Part shown: positions 21,123 through 32,483 of the stretch, in pieces
Position numbering within the stretch: the first letter of the stretch is position 1
Layout of the letters: every line of letters starts with the position of its first letter
Assembly: GCF_020509005.1 (NCBI RefSeq)
Contig: NC_063021.1
Span: 868,001-932,000 of the forward strand
Reading direction: 5' to 3'
Source: Fulvia fulva
Lineage: Eukaryota; Ascomycota; Dothideomycetes; Mycosphaerellales; Mycosphaerellaceae
Length of the DNA: 64,000 nt
The notes under the pieces: model-generated
The model's database searches: none
Told to the model about the DNA's origin: nothing
Seen by the model: only the letters and a program-made list of their open reading frames with translations
Translations under genes and position numbers: made by a program

Positions 21123-22717
21123 ATGGAGCAATCTGCACTGCTCTTTGACGACTTCGCGACCGCTCATGCAGACGAGAATGGCTGGATGATCGCGACCACC
21201 ATCTCACCTGAACCTCCCAAACACGATCCTGGCCGGCTGTACAAGTTCCGCAACATCAACGCAGGCTCGATCCGCACAGATCTCCAATACAAGTTGCAGT
21301 ACAACCCAGTCCTGCGTATAGACAAGAAGGAAGCCCAGGCATGGCTGGAAGTCTTTGTCACGTACCACAAATTCGTGGCTTGCCTGCTGCAAGCTGAAGA
21401 AGCGCAGACCGCAGGCAAGGTCAACAACGCCAACTGGAGTAAAGTCTACGATGACTGGAAGGAGGTCGTCAACATACTCTACCGCGGCTACACAGGCAAC
21501 TCCTTCGCAGCCTGGACTATTCCTTGTCTCTACGTCGCAGGACGCTACTTGCGCATCTTTGCCATTAAGGCCGACGAAGAGCTCGCAATAAAGCGTGACA
21601 GCGGCATGGCCTTTGGTGGCATCCTGGATGAGGATGCCTTCGACGCAAGCAGCAAGAATGACAAGCTGGAGGATGCTGGACGTCAAATCAACCGTGTCTT
21701 CGCCCTCTGCCTTGGTGACCGGTAAGTCTGCTCTCCTTGCACCACGCTGTCTACGTCTTGATTCGACACACTCTCCGCTACCCGCCTTCTAGTACCACAG
21801 ACTCATGGTAAGTACAGCGCTCCGCTCGAAGACTCACGCAAGTGGGCACTCTACTATGTCGCCGTTCTGCTGTTCAAAACGCATTTCAAACTCAACCACA
21901 TCTCTCTTTCCAAGAATATCCTGAAGTCGATCTACGCTGGTGGTAACGACATGCCGCCGTTTGACAACTATCCAAAGAGTCACCAGGTAGCGTTCAAGTA
22001 CTACGTGGGCGTCATTCACTTCCTCGAAGAAGACTATGCCGCCGCTGAGGAGCATTTGACTGCAGCATATCGAATATGCCACGCTACCGCATCGCCCAAG
22101 AATGTGCGACTGATACTGACATACCTCATCCCCACGAAGCTACTTACGTCGCAGAAGCTGCCATCAAAGGCAATGCTCTCACACGACCCCGAGCTGAACC
22201 GACTATTCAGACCGGTCTGCGATGCGATACGGAGAGGAGATCTCAAAGCATTCACGGAAGCACTGGAGAGTGGCGAGGACGAGTTCGTGAAGCGGAGGAT
22301 ATATCTAACGCTGGAGCGAGGGCGAGACATGGTGCTTCGAAACATATTCCGCAAGGTTTTCTTGGCCAGCGGGTATGAGCCAGCAAAGGAAGGTGATACT
22401 GCACCTCCACAGCGAAGAACGCGCATTCCCATCGATGAGTTTGCGGCAGCACTCCAGATATCGGGAGCCGAGGTTGGTGATGGCAATGGTGGGATTGATA
22501 CGGATGAGGTTGAGTGTTTGCTTGCGAATGCAATCTATAAGGTATGTTTTCCCTACCTGCCATGGAATGCACCACTTTCGTCACTTCGATACATCGGCAC
22601 AATTCGGAATGAGTATAGCTAACATCTTCACAGAGTCTCATGAAAGGATACATCGCAAGAGAAGCGAGGAAAGTCGTGCTCAGTAAAGGCGGTGCCTTTC
22701 CCGGAACAGGTGTATGA
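21123..22717 (+). CDS. PCI-domain protein CSN12/Thp1-like
   Basis: Three exons: 21123-21721, 21818-22541 and 22634-22717, giving 468 residues. Intron 1 (96 bp) joins LGD-R to APLEDSRKWAL; intron 2 (92 bp) joins NAIYK to SLMKGYIA. The N-terminal half is helical (INAGSIRTDLQYKLQYNP, LRIFAIKADEELA). The C-terminal half has the PCI/winged-helix order: FKYYVGVIHFLEEDYAAAEEHL, RLILTYLIPTKLL, and a last stretch with NAIYKSLMKGYIA. Family members are Csn12 of the yeast signalosome and Thp1/PCID2 of the TREX-2 mRNA export complex; fungal annotations usually call this one CSN12. Length and start fit that family. Confidence 0.88.
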
Positions 22718-23487
22718 GCAGGGTCGGACGCAATACATCACGACAGGCGGACCGCACATGTCACAGGCGCCTCTCGTACGCTGTGACTGGTCAGACCATA
22801 CCATCGAGTAGCTGATGAGGGGAGCAGAGGCATATTGGCTTGGCATCGCTGCCCATGGAAGTAGAGCTTATGTATTCCCACCGCATCGGCTGGCTTGTAC
22901 ACCCGCGTGACTCATATGCGGGACACATGTCGACTGCGCCTTCACGCTCCTTGCTTCTCACGACTGCTGGAGGGCGCTCTTCAAGCGGTGACCAAGGCGG
23001 ATGAAAGGTAGAAGAGACACAGCAGATCATGGACACCATATGATACGTGTCAATATCGCATACACAATAGCCAGTCTCCGCCGGCATCAACTAGCTAGCT
23101 CAAAGCCGCAGCAAATGCATTTCCTCCCATCCTACTGTGGCAATCTGGGCTCCCAACCTCCAAGCCCCATTGCAATCTTTCTTGGTCGGCAAGTCCTTTT
23201 TGTAATAGTACAGTAGTAGTGTATCATGCCGTCCTCGGCAATATGCCTAGGCATGCTGTTGTATCCCATGATCCCATAACCAAACGCCATGCTAGAACAG
23301 AAAGTGATGCTGCAGTCATTGTGTCATGTACAAGAAGGGTATCAAAGCCGATGAGCATCATAAAGTATGAAAGCAAATTATGAAATCGTTACGAAAAGAT
23401 CCCGCCTGTGACCGGCGGCAGCCGGGAGTGGTTGAGATGAAAGTGTGGATCATGTGAGTCGTGTTGGCGTGCGTGGCGTGTCGCCGC
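22718..23487. other. Convergent 3' intergenic region
   Basis: About 770 bp between CSN12 and the BTB gene. No gene or repeat recognised. Confidence 0.4.
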
Positions 23488-24495
23488 CTAGACACGCGGC
23501 GAGCGGGCGATGTCGTCCTGAAGCAGACATGTTAGTCATGGAGGGCGGAGGCGGTGAGAAGGCAACGAGGAGGCATGACTCACCAAGTGGTTGCACATTG
23601 CGACGAAGAGATCGAAGAAGAGTGGAGTGCCGCCATCCTGCATTTCCATTTGCATGGTGCCGCTACGCTTGAAGGTGTTCCGGCTGCGGATGACCAGGGC
23701 GAGGTAGTGCGCCCTTAGCTTACTGTCGGAGGGCGGTGTGTTGGCGTAGGCGTATCGAGCTGATGATAGGATGGTGCTGCACTGTACACCAGACTGTAGG
23801 CCTTGCTTTTTGAGGGCGAGACGTTGCAGTTCGGGAAGTTGGTAGCGATGGGCGGAGCACTAGAGTTTGTTAGCACGATCATGGTCTCGAAGGTATAACG
23901 GATGACATACGTAGATGACGGTGTCCTTCAGAATTGCCGTACCGTTGCCGGTGTAGATTGTGTTCTCACTCATGCCGGTGGCAGTATCACCATCATCGAG
24001 GTACCAACGGCCATGCTTCTTGTCGAAGTTGATCCTCGGAGTGTAGTCGCCCTTGTAGAGGTATTCCAGTATAGCTGAGAAGACCTCAGGTGCTTCGTTC
24101 GGGACCTCGACACGCTTGCCGTTCGATTCGAAGAACTGTGCCCGGCAGGCTTCGGCGAAGAATGGAGACTTGCTGAGAATATCTTCATGAGCAGCGAAGA
24201 GTCTCTGTTCTGGACCGACTGCGACGGTGACGATGGCTGAGTTGAGATTGCTGCGAACTATCAGCGTTTGACATACATATCTAAGCCACTGTACTCACGG
24301 TGAGGTCGGCGAACTGCCTGCTCTTGTTGGAGACGACTGTGCTGACGAGGACTGTTGTACAGGGTGCTGAGTGACGATACGTCTCGTCGGAGGATATTCT
24401 TTGAAGGATCGTTGTTTCTTGCTCATCGACTTCTCGGGCTTGTACGAGAAGCTGTCTCGGTACGATTTGTTCGGGTTTCTGCGAGATGCGAACAT
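23488..24495 (-). CDS. BTB/POZ domain protein
   Basis: Four exons: 24495-24299, 24250-23911, 23859-23584 and 23517-23488; introns 48, 51 and 66 bp, all with good GT/AG ends. The product is 280 residues. After a basic Ser-rich leader (MFASRRNPNKSY) the BTB core reads VAVGPEQRLFAAHEDILSKS, then FFAEACRAQFFE and FSAILEYLYKGDY, with a C-terminal helical part (CSAHRYQLPELQRLALKK). Fungal proteins of this type are many and mostly uncharacterised. The first exon is the weak point. Phase supports it, but another frame of the same bases reads SNKSRQFADLT, which looks like the usual start of a BTB domain, so a frameshift or a different exon 1 is possible. Confidence 0.7.
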
Positions 24496-25570
24496 TTCGG
24501 CGGTGTTGGGAGGAAGTGGCAGGTGGTGTGACGATACTCAGAGCGAGAGCAAGGCCAAAAAATACGTGAGAAGGTGGAAGAGGGCGAGAGATACTTATAC
24601 TGCGTCCGCCCTAGTAAGGCAGCGATGCTAAGCCGGTAAGGCAGGCGGCACGACCGGGGCCCATATTGGGACCGCCTGTATCATGCAATGCCTGTTGCCC
24701 TGGCAGTAGTCGAGGCGAAACGGATAGAAGCAATAGTAGATAAGTGATATTCTAGCCAGATGGAAGAAGACGTGATTGGCACGCGTGGTGCTGCAAGCAC
24801 TCAAGGTGCCCAATGAAGCAACCAGAAAGTCGCGCTAGAGCTGGATATTGGCACGAGAACGCGTGACCAAAATCCTGCATAGGAGGCGGCCTCTTGGTAA
24901 GGATGCGTGGCTTTCGCGGAGGGCGGACGCTGCAACAAGCTGTTTCACAGACCACGTATCGGCCAGTGGCTAGCTTGATGAAGCAAGGGGACCGCCGGCT
25001 CATGTTGGAGACGTCGGAGCCGTCCAAGCCAGATGAACTCTGTCTTTCGCCACCTCGGTCATGCTCCAGGTGTGTAACGAACACAAGGGGCGGTGTGTGT
25101 GCACAGCATGTGAGTGCCCGGTGAGTTGCATCGTCCAGAGTATCGGGTGGGCAGAACTGTTGGCGCAAGATGTTGATGAAATGGGAAGAGATGCAAGCCG
25201 TGGTTGCCTTGTGCAAGCACGCAAGGTTGTGCTTATTAGCTCGACGCTAACGGCATCCCAACCTCCTCATTCCTGCAGGTACGATCAGCATGACTGTTTC
25301 TTGATAACCACATCCAATGCCAACTACAATGCGATCGAAAGGCCGTCATTCATCACTGCATTCATCTCTATCTGCTCTACATGTATGCTTTACCAAAAGG
25401 ACCTAGTTGTCACGGTCTTGTCAAGAAGTATCCTGCTGTTCTTGTAACCAGAGACCATGCAAACAACCTTTCTGCCCACGCTGACTCAATCTGGAGGTCA
25501 CGAGCACAATTCGTCTTTGATTCTGTGGCGTGACGTGCGGCCACAACGACAAAAGGGTGGGCACATATAC
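24496..25570. other. Intergenic region
   Basis: About 1.08 kb upstream of the BTB gene and downstream of the amidohydrolase. Only short overlapping frames; no gene supported. Confidence 0.4.
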
Positions 25571-26560
25571 TCATATCCCATTCGCGATATGCGGCGCCTT
25601 TAATCGCAACAACTTCTCGGAATTCTTGTAGGCGATCATCTCTAGTTCCTCCTGTGTCACCAGCCCGCTCTGCTCAAGCTCTTCTATCCATTTGAGGCCA
25701 TTCTCATTCTTCTCGAATGGATAGTCTACGCTGAACAGAATGTGGTCGATCTTTGTGTTACCGAGAATGCATCGCATTGGATCCAGGCTCCAGACGCCGG
25801 ATGTTGTGATCCAGATATTCTCATCCCAGACTTGCTTCAGCTTCCTTTGTTGATCGCCCCATCGAACACTGAGGTTGCAGATCCGCTGTAAAGAGAAAGG
25901 CAGCATCTCGCCGAAATGACCGATGATGATCTTGAGGCGAGGGAACTTGTCGAAGACACCAGCAGCGTAGAGCCGCAGTACATGCAGACCGGTCTCAGTA
26001 TGCCATCCCCAACCAGATGCGCCCAGACTCCGCGATGCTCCGCCGCTGAAGTTGCCAGTGTATTGCGGCATCATGTTCTCGGCCGGCCATGTCGGATGGA
26101 GGTAAATTGCTACATCGAGGTCCTGCGCCTTTTGCCACATCACATCGTACTCCGGGCCCTCGTAATATGTGCCATTGACATGGTTGTCGATGAGAGCGCC
26201 GACAAACCCGAGCTCCTTCACCGTTCGCTCGAGCTCTTGAGCGCATCCTGCTGGATCTGCGACCGGAAGCACTGCGAACCCTGCAAACCTGTCTGGTCGC
26301 TTCCGTACTGCTGCAGCCAGCTCATCGTTGCCTGATCTACACTGGTCTAGGGAAGCGCCACCAGGTGCTGGAGCATGCGAGATGACCTGTAACCAGACTT
26401 TGCCTTTTTCCATCTCGCTTAGCCGTAGTTCGTCCAGGTCTGAGAGCTTTTCCTTTGCCATCGGTATTGCTTTGAATTGTTCTTGGTATGCTTGATCGAA
26501 GGCATTTAATACCGCTGTCGAAAGAAAGTGCTCTTCTAGAGCGATAAGTGGTGGTGTCAT
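25571..26560 (-). CDS. Amidohydrolase 2 family protein (2,3-dihydroxybenzoate decarboxylase-like)
   Basis: A single exon of 329 residues from ATG 26560. The metal-dependent TIM-barrel signature is complete: an EEH motif near the start (E9/H11), H155 in HPTWP, H215 in IIIGHFGEM and D279 in FSVDYPFE. The ALEEHF opening and the SVDYPFE end match non-oxidative decarboxylases of aromatic acids, such as 2,3-dihydroxybenzoate or gamma-resorcylate decarboxylase, in the ACMSD group. Substrate cannot be told from sequence. It is divergent from the enoyl-CoA hydratase gene with 556 bp between starts. Confidence 0.82.
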   Translation of the reverse strand: MTPPLIALEEHFLSTAVLNAFDQAYQEQFKAIPMAKEKLSDLDELRLSEMEKGKVWLQVISHAPAPGGASLDQCRSGNDELAAAVRKRPDRFAGFAVLPVADPAGCAQELERTVKELGFVGALIDNHVNGTYYEGPEYDVMWQKAQDLDVAIYLHPTWPAENMMPQYTGNFSGGASRSLGASGWGWHTETGLHVLRLYAAGVFDKFPRLKIIIGHFGEMLPFSLQRICNLSVRWGDQQRKLKQVWDENIWITTSGVWSLDPMRCILGNTKIDHILFSVDYPFEKNENGLKWIEELEQSGLVTQEELEMIAYKNSEKLLRLKAPHIANGI

Positions 26561-27116
26561 CTTGTCTGTCAAGCACTATGGAAGTGTCGAGTGGCAGACG
26601 ATCAACGCCAATGGTGAGCGAAACGCATTGATCTGTACTCACTTTCAACGACATATATCGCCAGCACACATAGATGACTTCAAGTGAAACCTGCTCGGTA
26701 TACTTCAGCTCGGTTCCGAAATACCTACACAGCGCAGGACGAGCTCGTAAAAGGACCAGATCTACTGGACATTGTCCAGCTCTTGTAGCACAAATGACGG
26801 AGGTGGAGAGCCGAGACAGTCATTATGGACGCATACCGTGCCACTTTACCCAGATGAGGTGGAAGCAAGACTTTTTGAGCTGCCATGCACGTGAGACAGA
26901 GAAACGTCTGTGCGCATCAGACCACCGCATTGGGAAGCCACAGCTTGCTGACTTCCTCGGCTGTCACTTTCACGAGACGCTCGAGTAGCTGTACCGTTAT
27001 CGCCGGCGCTGCCTATACATTGGTATACTGCTACTGTTCCAACGTATGTTGTAGGTGTTTCTTACGTTGTCGTGATTCATACAATTTTGGCCAGCAGACA
27101 ACCTTGAATCTTCACG
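26561..27116. promoter_or_regulatory. Shared divergent promoter, amidohydrolase / enoyl-CoA hydratase
   Basis: 556 bp between the two start codons; both promoters must lie here. No binding site was identified with confidence. Confidence 0.4.
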
Positions 27117-28165
27117 ATGCCTACAGGAAAGACAGCTCCAGGAAGCGACTACGTCCATCCCCCAGAAATGCAAGAGCTGCCCATACCGAGAAACTATGCA
27201 GACCTTGGTTTCACTGAGATCAAGATCACGAACGTCCCCGAATCCTCCTCAGAAGTCACACCAGTCCAGCTCCTCACGCTCTACCGACCAAAGAAGTACA
27301 ATGCCTTCACACCCACCATGATGCGTGAGCTCGAGCACGCCTACACTCTCTTCGACGTCGACGACCGCGTAAAGTGCATTGTCCAGACTGGCCATGGTAG
27401 AATGTTCTGCGCAGGCGCGGATTTGGACACGGGCTTTGTAGGAGCTGAAGAGACGTTGCGGGATCACAGAGATGGCGGTGGCAGAGTGGTCATGGCAATC
27501 ACTAGGTGCAGGAAGCCGAGTATTGCTGCTGTGCAGGGTAGTGCTGTAGGCATTGGAATCACACAAACACTGCCAATGCACATCAGGATTGCGTACAAGG
27601 ATGCTAAGATCGGCTTTGTGTTTGCGCAGAGAGGGTTGGTGATGGAGGCTGCGAGCAGCTTTTACCTGCCCAAATTGATCGGGTGAGTGTTTCGCATGCA
27701 GTAGTGGTCATGCGGTATGCAACGACTGACGAGGATCATCACAGCACATCGAAGGCCATGCATCTGACCACGACCGGCTTGACATATCCAGCCAGCCACA
27801 AGCTTCTCGACGACCTGTTCACCGAAGTCCTAGACAAGCAAGAAGATGTTCTCCCTCGAGCCCTCGAGCTTGCCAATCATGTTGTCGAGAACACGAGCGC
27901 TGTCTCGACATACCTGATGAGAGAGCTGATGTACCGTGGACCAAGCTCACCAGAGGCAACCCATCTTTTGGACAGCAGGATAGTATACGAACTGTTCAGC
28001 AGCAAGGACAACAAGGAAGGTGTCAGATCATTTTTGGAAAAGAGGAAGGCAAATTTCCAGGGCTCTATGAAGGACGATGCACCGCAAGCCTACCCGTGGT
28101 GGGACCCTATCAGCACGGGAAACAGACCGGTAAACCAGGGTTACCAGTATAAGCCTAAGTTGTAG
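27117..28165 (+). CDS. Enoyl-CoA hydratase/isomerase, probably peroxisomal
   Basis: Two exons, 27117-27682 and 27745-28165, with a 62-bp intron joining LPKLIG to TSKAMHL; 328 residues. Crotonase-fold motifs are present: RPKKYNAFT, then MFCAGADLDTGF forming one oxyanion-hole strand (C98-D102), and KPSIAAVQGSAVGIGI as the second. The C-terminus is PKL, a weak variant of the SKL peroxisome signal. Crotonases with such ends act in fungal beta-oxidation or in making acyl side chains of secondary metabolites, including host-selective toxins of Alternaria, but no synthase or other biosynthetic gene is near. A housekeeping beta-oxidation role is equally likely. Confidence 0.85.
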
Positions 28166-28420
28166 ACGAATTACGAGCTATGCCGAGAACCACATCAATG
28201 GCTCGTCATTAGTGTTCCAACACTTCATGTCGCCTCCTGTTCGTCTCAAAATCAGGATCTAGCCCAGACCAGCCTGTCATTCCTGCATCCGTTGATCGAC
28301 TGTGGAAAGCAAGACCTCGCCATCGCCTCCGAAAGCTGTGTCCTCACTCAAATCCCTGTTCTCTACCATGCGGCGCCAGAAGCTCTTTGTGCTCATGCCA
28401 ACTGCATCTTCCCCGATATG

Positions 28421-30370
28421 CTAGCCGTGGCGTGGCCCAGCGTGCTCGACACGGCCACCACGGCCCTCATCTCGGTTCCGTCTGTCGTTGCGATCCCAGC
28501 GAGGCTTTCTTTGGCCCTTGTTACCACCATCAGTCGAAAGCTCTAGATGGGTGCACTCGCGGCGGAGATGAAAGCACTCAGCGCAGCGAGTGCCTCCCAG
28601 GAGACGCGGTCTTCTTGCTTCAGAGCGTCCGTAGAGTGAAGCTGTATCAGGATAGCCGTGCATGCCCACATTCAGTATGTTATCCTGAGCACTTGGCATA
28701 CTTCCTTGTCCGAGGAGCGACACGCCTCCCTCATCTACGCCGGTAAGTTGATTCGAGACGAGAGATGAAAACGGCCGCTGGGAACTCAGACCCAATTTGC
28801 TCATGTTGTCCTGAGCACTTGGCACACTTCCATGCCTTGGGAGTGACACGCATCCCTCAGTATTGTCAGAACCGCCGGTCAATTGATTGAAGGCGAGAGA
28901 TGGAAGCGGTTGTTGGAAACTCAGACCCAGCCTGCTCATGCCGTCAATTGCGGCACGTTCCTTTCTCTCTTCTGCCATGAGATGTAGCGAAGGCATGAAG
29001 GCACCTTGAAGTCGCTCGGAAGGTAGACCTCGCTGGAAGTTCGCTTTGAGACGCTTGTGGCGGTCCTTCCGGTAAGCCTCTGTGGTTGATAAGCTGTCCA
29101 CACCAAGGCTGTTCAGCTGCTGTGTCAACACATCGGCCTCTCTGCTCCGCAGTGGGTAGCGATGAGGGTCAAGTTCTGCGGTTTCGTCACCCTGAGCCGC
29201 TTCCCTATGGGCCGCTTCTTCCGGCTCCTTCTGTTGCTGGGCTACTACCCTTTGTTGCTGAGCAAGAAGTTGTCTCTCCCTTTTATTAGGCACTCGCCCG
29301 GCAGCCTTTAGCTCTTCGTTTTGCTGCTGTCGACGTGCTGACCTGCTCGCCTTCTTCCTCTCCTTCCTGTCTTTCTTCATCTCTTCACGATTAATCGCCG
29401 CTTGAATTTCGAGCCGTACCGAATCACTGGCATTGAGTGCGATGGGAGTGCGCGTGGCTGAGCTGTGTCTGAGTTGGCTAAAAATCACCCTCAAGTCATC
29501 CAGCATCAGGCCTTCAACATTCTCTAGAATCCATTCTTCCGCATGCTCTTGACCGGGCGACTGCACTATCCTGAGACCTGGTGAGTCTCCTGCTGGCAGT
29601 GGCAGCCGTGATACACGAGAGGCGACCTGAGAAAAGAGAAGGTCTTTGATGACACGGCAGTCGGAGATAATGGCCCGAGAAAGCTCGCTGAGCCGAAGGA
29701 ATAACGCGAGAGAGTATGGTGTGGTGCGACGCAGCTCCAGTGGGAGGCAGTTCAATGGCGCGCAGTCCCAATTCTTGACAATCCTCTTGCATGCGCTGTG
29801 GAAAAGTCTGATGGGAGACCTAACGTGATGATCCTTCATCACAAATCTGCGATCAGCCGCCGGCAGATGCCACAAGTCTTGTGTCCCAAAGCCCGAGAAT
29901 GGTTCTGGGTGTTGGTAGTAGCCGGAGGGTGCTGGGTCATGGTTGCCCCAGCTTGGACGGTAGAAGTCGGAGGGTGCTGGGCCGTGGTTGCTCCAGCTTG
30001 GACCCATCTCGGCATGTTGTGCGGTGGAGCGGTCGAGTATGAAAGTAGTCTCGTCTTGGTCGTCCGAGTCATTCTGGTCATCGTCGTCCATGCCGCTCAT
30101 CATCCCGTTGTAGGGAGCTTTGGTTGCTGGAGATGCTTGTGCGTCACCCATGGTGTTCTCCGGTGGACCTACTGCTGCGGCAGAAGGTCTGGAGTCTTGT
30201 GCAGGGAACTGTGTTGCATCGTCGAATCGCAGTCCATGTCTTCGTGTGCCGAGCGGTATGTTGTTGCTCTGCGTTCCTGTCGGGCCTGTTGCGTCAGTAA
30301 TGGCCGGCCGCACTGCTGGTGCTGGTGTGTTGGCTATCATGGCCATTCTCTGCGGATTGATGCCTTCCAT
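28421..30370 (-). CDS. Uncharacterised repeat-containing protein with C-terminal Cys motif
   Basis: A single exon of 649 residues from ATG 30370; family not recognised. The first ~110 residues are disordered, with an acidic run (DDDDQNDSDDQDE). Residues ~120-155 hold a short tandem repeat (PSWSNHGPAPSDFY, PSWGNHDPAPSGYY). The centre is helical and hydrophobic (LPLELRRTTPYSLALFLRLS). A Lys/Arg/Gln-rich segment follows (~330-400). Two ~44-residue repeats lie at ~485-571, each starting MS-R/K-LGLS and ending SVPSAQDN or SMPSAQDN. The end has CAECFHLRREC followed by an Arg/Gly-rich tail (GRGGRVEHAG), which may bind zinc and nucleic acid. Orphan or lineage-specific; function unknown. Confidence 0.6.
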   Translation of the reverse strand: MEGINPQRMAMIANTPAPAVRPAITDATGPTGTQSNNIPLGTRRHGLRFDDATQFPAQDSRPSAAAVGPPENTMGDAQASPATKAPYNGMMSGMDDDDQNDSDDQDETTFILDRSTAQHAEMGPSWSNHGPAPSDFYRPSWGNHDPAPSGYYQHPEPFSGFGTQDLWHLPAADRRFVMKDHHVRSPIRLFHSACKRIVKNWDCAPLNCLPLELRRTTPYSLALFLRLSELSRAIISDCRVIKDLLFSQVASRVSRLPLPAGDSPGLRIVQSPGQEHAEEWILENVEGLMLDDLRVIFSQLRHSSATRTPIALNASDSVRLEIQAAINREEMKKDRKERKKASRSARRQQQNEELKAAGRVPNKRERQLLAQQQRVVAQQQKEPEEAAHREAAQGDETAELDPHRYPLRSREADVLTQQLNSLGVDSLSTTEAYRKDRHKRLKANFQRGLPSERLQGAFMPSLHLMAEERKERAAIDGMSRLGLSFQQPLPSLAFNQLTGGSDNTEGCVSLPRHGSVPSAQDNMSKLGLSSQRPFSSLVSNQLTGVDEGGVSLLGQGSMPSAQDNILNVGMHGYPDTASLYGRSEARRPRLLGGTRCAECFHLRRECTHLELSTDGGNKGQRKPRWDRNDRRNRDEGRGGRVEHAGPRHG

Positions 30371-30715
30371 GTTGATGTCGCACCGGAAATGGCCACGCCG
30401 CTAATGAATGTGTTGTCAATATGTGACGCGGAGGTCAGAGCGAGAAAACGAATTGTTTGTGCTAGAAGTATGGACTTAGTGCGGATGACTAACGCCACTT
30501 TGCAGCGGCAAGTGCAGGGATCATGATCAGCATGTGAAGGCAAGCACGAATGGTGATACTGAACTTTGTTCCATCTCGCAGGCCATTACCTCGCGCGTTG
30601 GAAACCACAGTGTGATCGCATCGAGGTCCATGAGATTCTGGCACCGGATCAATTGTTCTACATGCTGGTATCCTGCTCCCGAAAATATACACTTGCCAAT
30701 GACAAACGCCTTACT
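30371..30715. other. Intergenic region
   Basis: 345 bp between two minus-strand genes: promoter of the repeat protein and 3' end of the V-ATPase gene. Confidence 0.4.
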
Positions 30716-31991
30716 CTAAAACACACTAATATAGTTGTTGACCCGGTCTTTCTGGTTCTGCGCAATGCACTCCGAGATCCAGGTGATATTCCTGATTTCC
30801 TGCGATGGTTGTTAGCATTTCTCACAACACATCCTGTTATATGAAAGTTACTCACCTGCTCCCGCAGCTTCACCCATGCATACACGACAGCATGTGTGAA
30901 CTGGTATGTAAAGGCCAGCTTGCAGATCTCCATCTCCTTTTGGTAGAACAGGTCCTCCAAGCTCTTGCCATCGTCGCCTCCAACGCCGCCAGACTGGTTT
31001 CCAATGCCTCCGCCGCCACCCATGCCGGTCTGATCAAGCATTGTCCTGTAGTCGTGTACGCCGTCGACAGCTATCCTTACGCCTTCCACATCATCCGCGC
31101 GAGACAGCATGAGGGTGCCCTCTGGGTGTAGACGTCCGAAGTTTGGGTAGAGCTTCTTCCTGTCCTGCTTCGATAGCTCCGTACCAAACGAGTTGATTGT
31201 GATATTTATCGATCTCCTGTCCGCCTCGAACTCCAGCACCTCGCTCATGACCTCTTGTGTTGGTGTACCCGCAATGCCTGGCTCTTCATTCACGAATCGG
31301 TGGAAGTCTTCTAGGTAGTTCTTGTACAGCGTATTTCTGATGATCTCAATGTTGAGCTCATCCAAGTCGTGGTGGCTGATAGAGCCCTTGAAGTATGGCG
31401 CAAGAGGTGTTTCGATCAGGACTGAGTTGTACAGCTCTTCGATGTTCGTGGCCACACAGAGTACTGGCATCGTCTCGAACCAGCCAAGCGGGTGACATCG
31501 TTCGAGGAGTTCCTTTGTGTCGCGCTCGTGAAGTGTGCCAGTAATGAGGAGTGCCACATTGTCAATCATGTATGCGTATGTCAGATACTCCATGAACTTT
31601 GCCAAACTTCCGGTGGCGTTCGCTTGGAGATATCTGAACTCCGCCACGAGTTTATCAAGTGTCTTGTCGGCGAGAGCGGATGTGGAAGGGTTGGGAGGGA
31701 GTGCTGCGAGGTAGTCGCCATACGCAGGTCCGAGTTGTAGCTTGACGTCTGTATTGGCCAAGTCAGCCCTGCCTCCATTTTCTGCCGTATACATATGCTT
31801 ACCATCGATGTTGTCGCATTGTGTCAGGTTGCCGTAGTTTTGGCCAGAGAGGAGTGTGTTTCGGTAGCCACGTACGATGCCTTCGACGTAGCCATTTGTC
31901 GCATTCTGACAGCAAGAAGCAGAGATCAGTATTACCGCGCATTTCCACGGTCATCATAGTGCAGACTCACATAGAACATGCCTTCGGCCAT
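30716..31991 (-). CDS. VMA6: V-type proton ATPase subunit d
   Basis: Four exons: 31991-31971, 31905-31803, 31748-30856 and 30799-30716; introns 65, 54 and 56 bp. The product is 366 residues. It begins [20 protein letters not shown], continues [20 protein letters not shown] across an intron, and ends [16 protein letters not shown], the invariant C-terminus of the family. Subunit d (yeast Vma6, 345 residues) couples the central stalk to the c-ring and is needed to assemble the pump that acidifies the vacuole. A Gly-rich insert ([19 protein letters not shown]) near residue 265-285 is longer than in yeast and typical of dothideomycete copies. Confidence 0.95.
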
Positions 31992-32483
31992 CTTGACGGT
32001 ATTGCAAAGGGTGTTGTGGTTGAAGTGCAGAAGTTCGTTGCGTAGAGCTGCTGTATGTACGATGCCTGAGCTCGAGACCAAGCCGCCTGCCGATCCTAGC
32101 CACGCGAAGTCGTCATCTGCCTTTCAAGGTTCTTTCACAACACCGTGCAACATCTTCATCAAATTCACAAGAGAACGAGCTAAGGTGCTAATTTCTGCAA
32201 TAAAAAATCATACATCACGATGATGTGAGAAGTATGGACTCATAATGCTCATATTGATACGTGTAGGTCATGATATAGTACATCAGCAACGATAGCAACA
32301 CACCAATTTCTAGTAAAGCCATGGCTCGCCCAACCATCACGAAACCTCCGACTCAAGCGTCATGACCGCGAGTCGCACTCTTCTCCCGGCCGAAATACCG
32401 ATGTGACGCCTCCGAGCAACGCCGTTCTTTTGTGCCAAGAATAATGTAACAATACATGAAAGAAGAAAGCTGGCAATGCTGGC
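31992..32483. other. Intergenic region
   Basis: About 490 bp, promoter of the V-ATPase gene and 3' flank of the next gene. Nothing else seen. Confidence 0.4.

Noticed and set aside
21791..21817. A 15-bp microexon in CSN12 flanked by GTAAGT
   Set aside because: It would require a second intron of only 10 bp; a single 96-bp intron gives the conserved GDRAPLEDSRKW.
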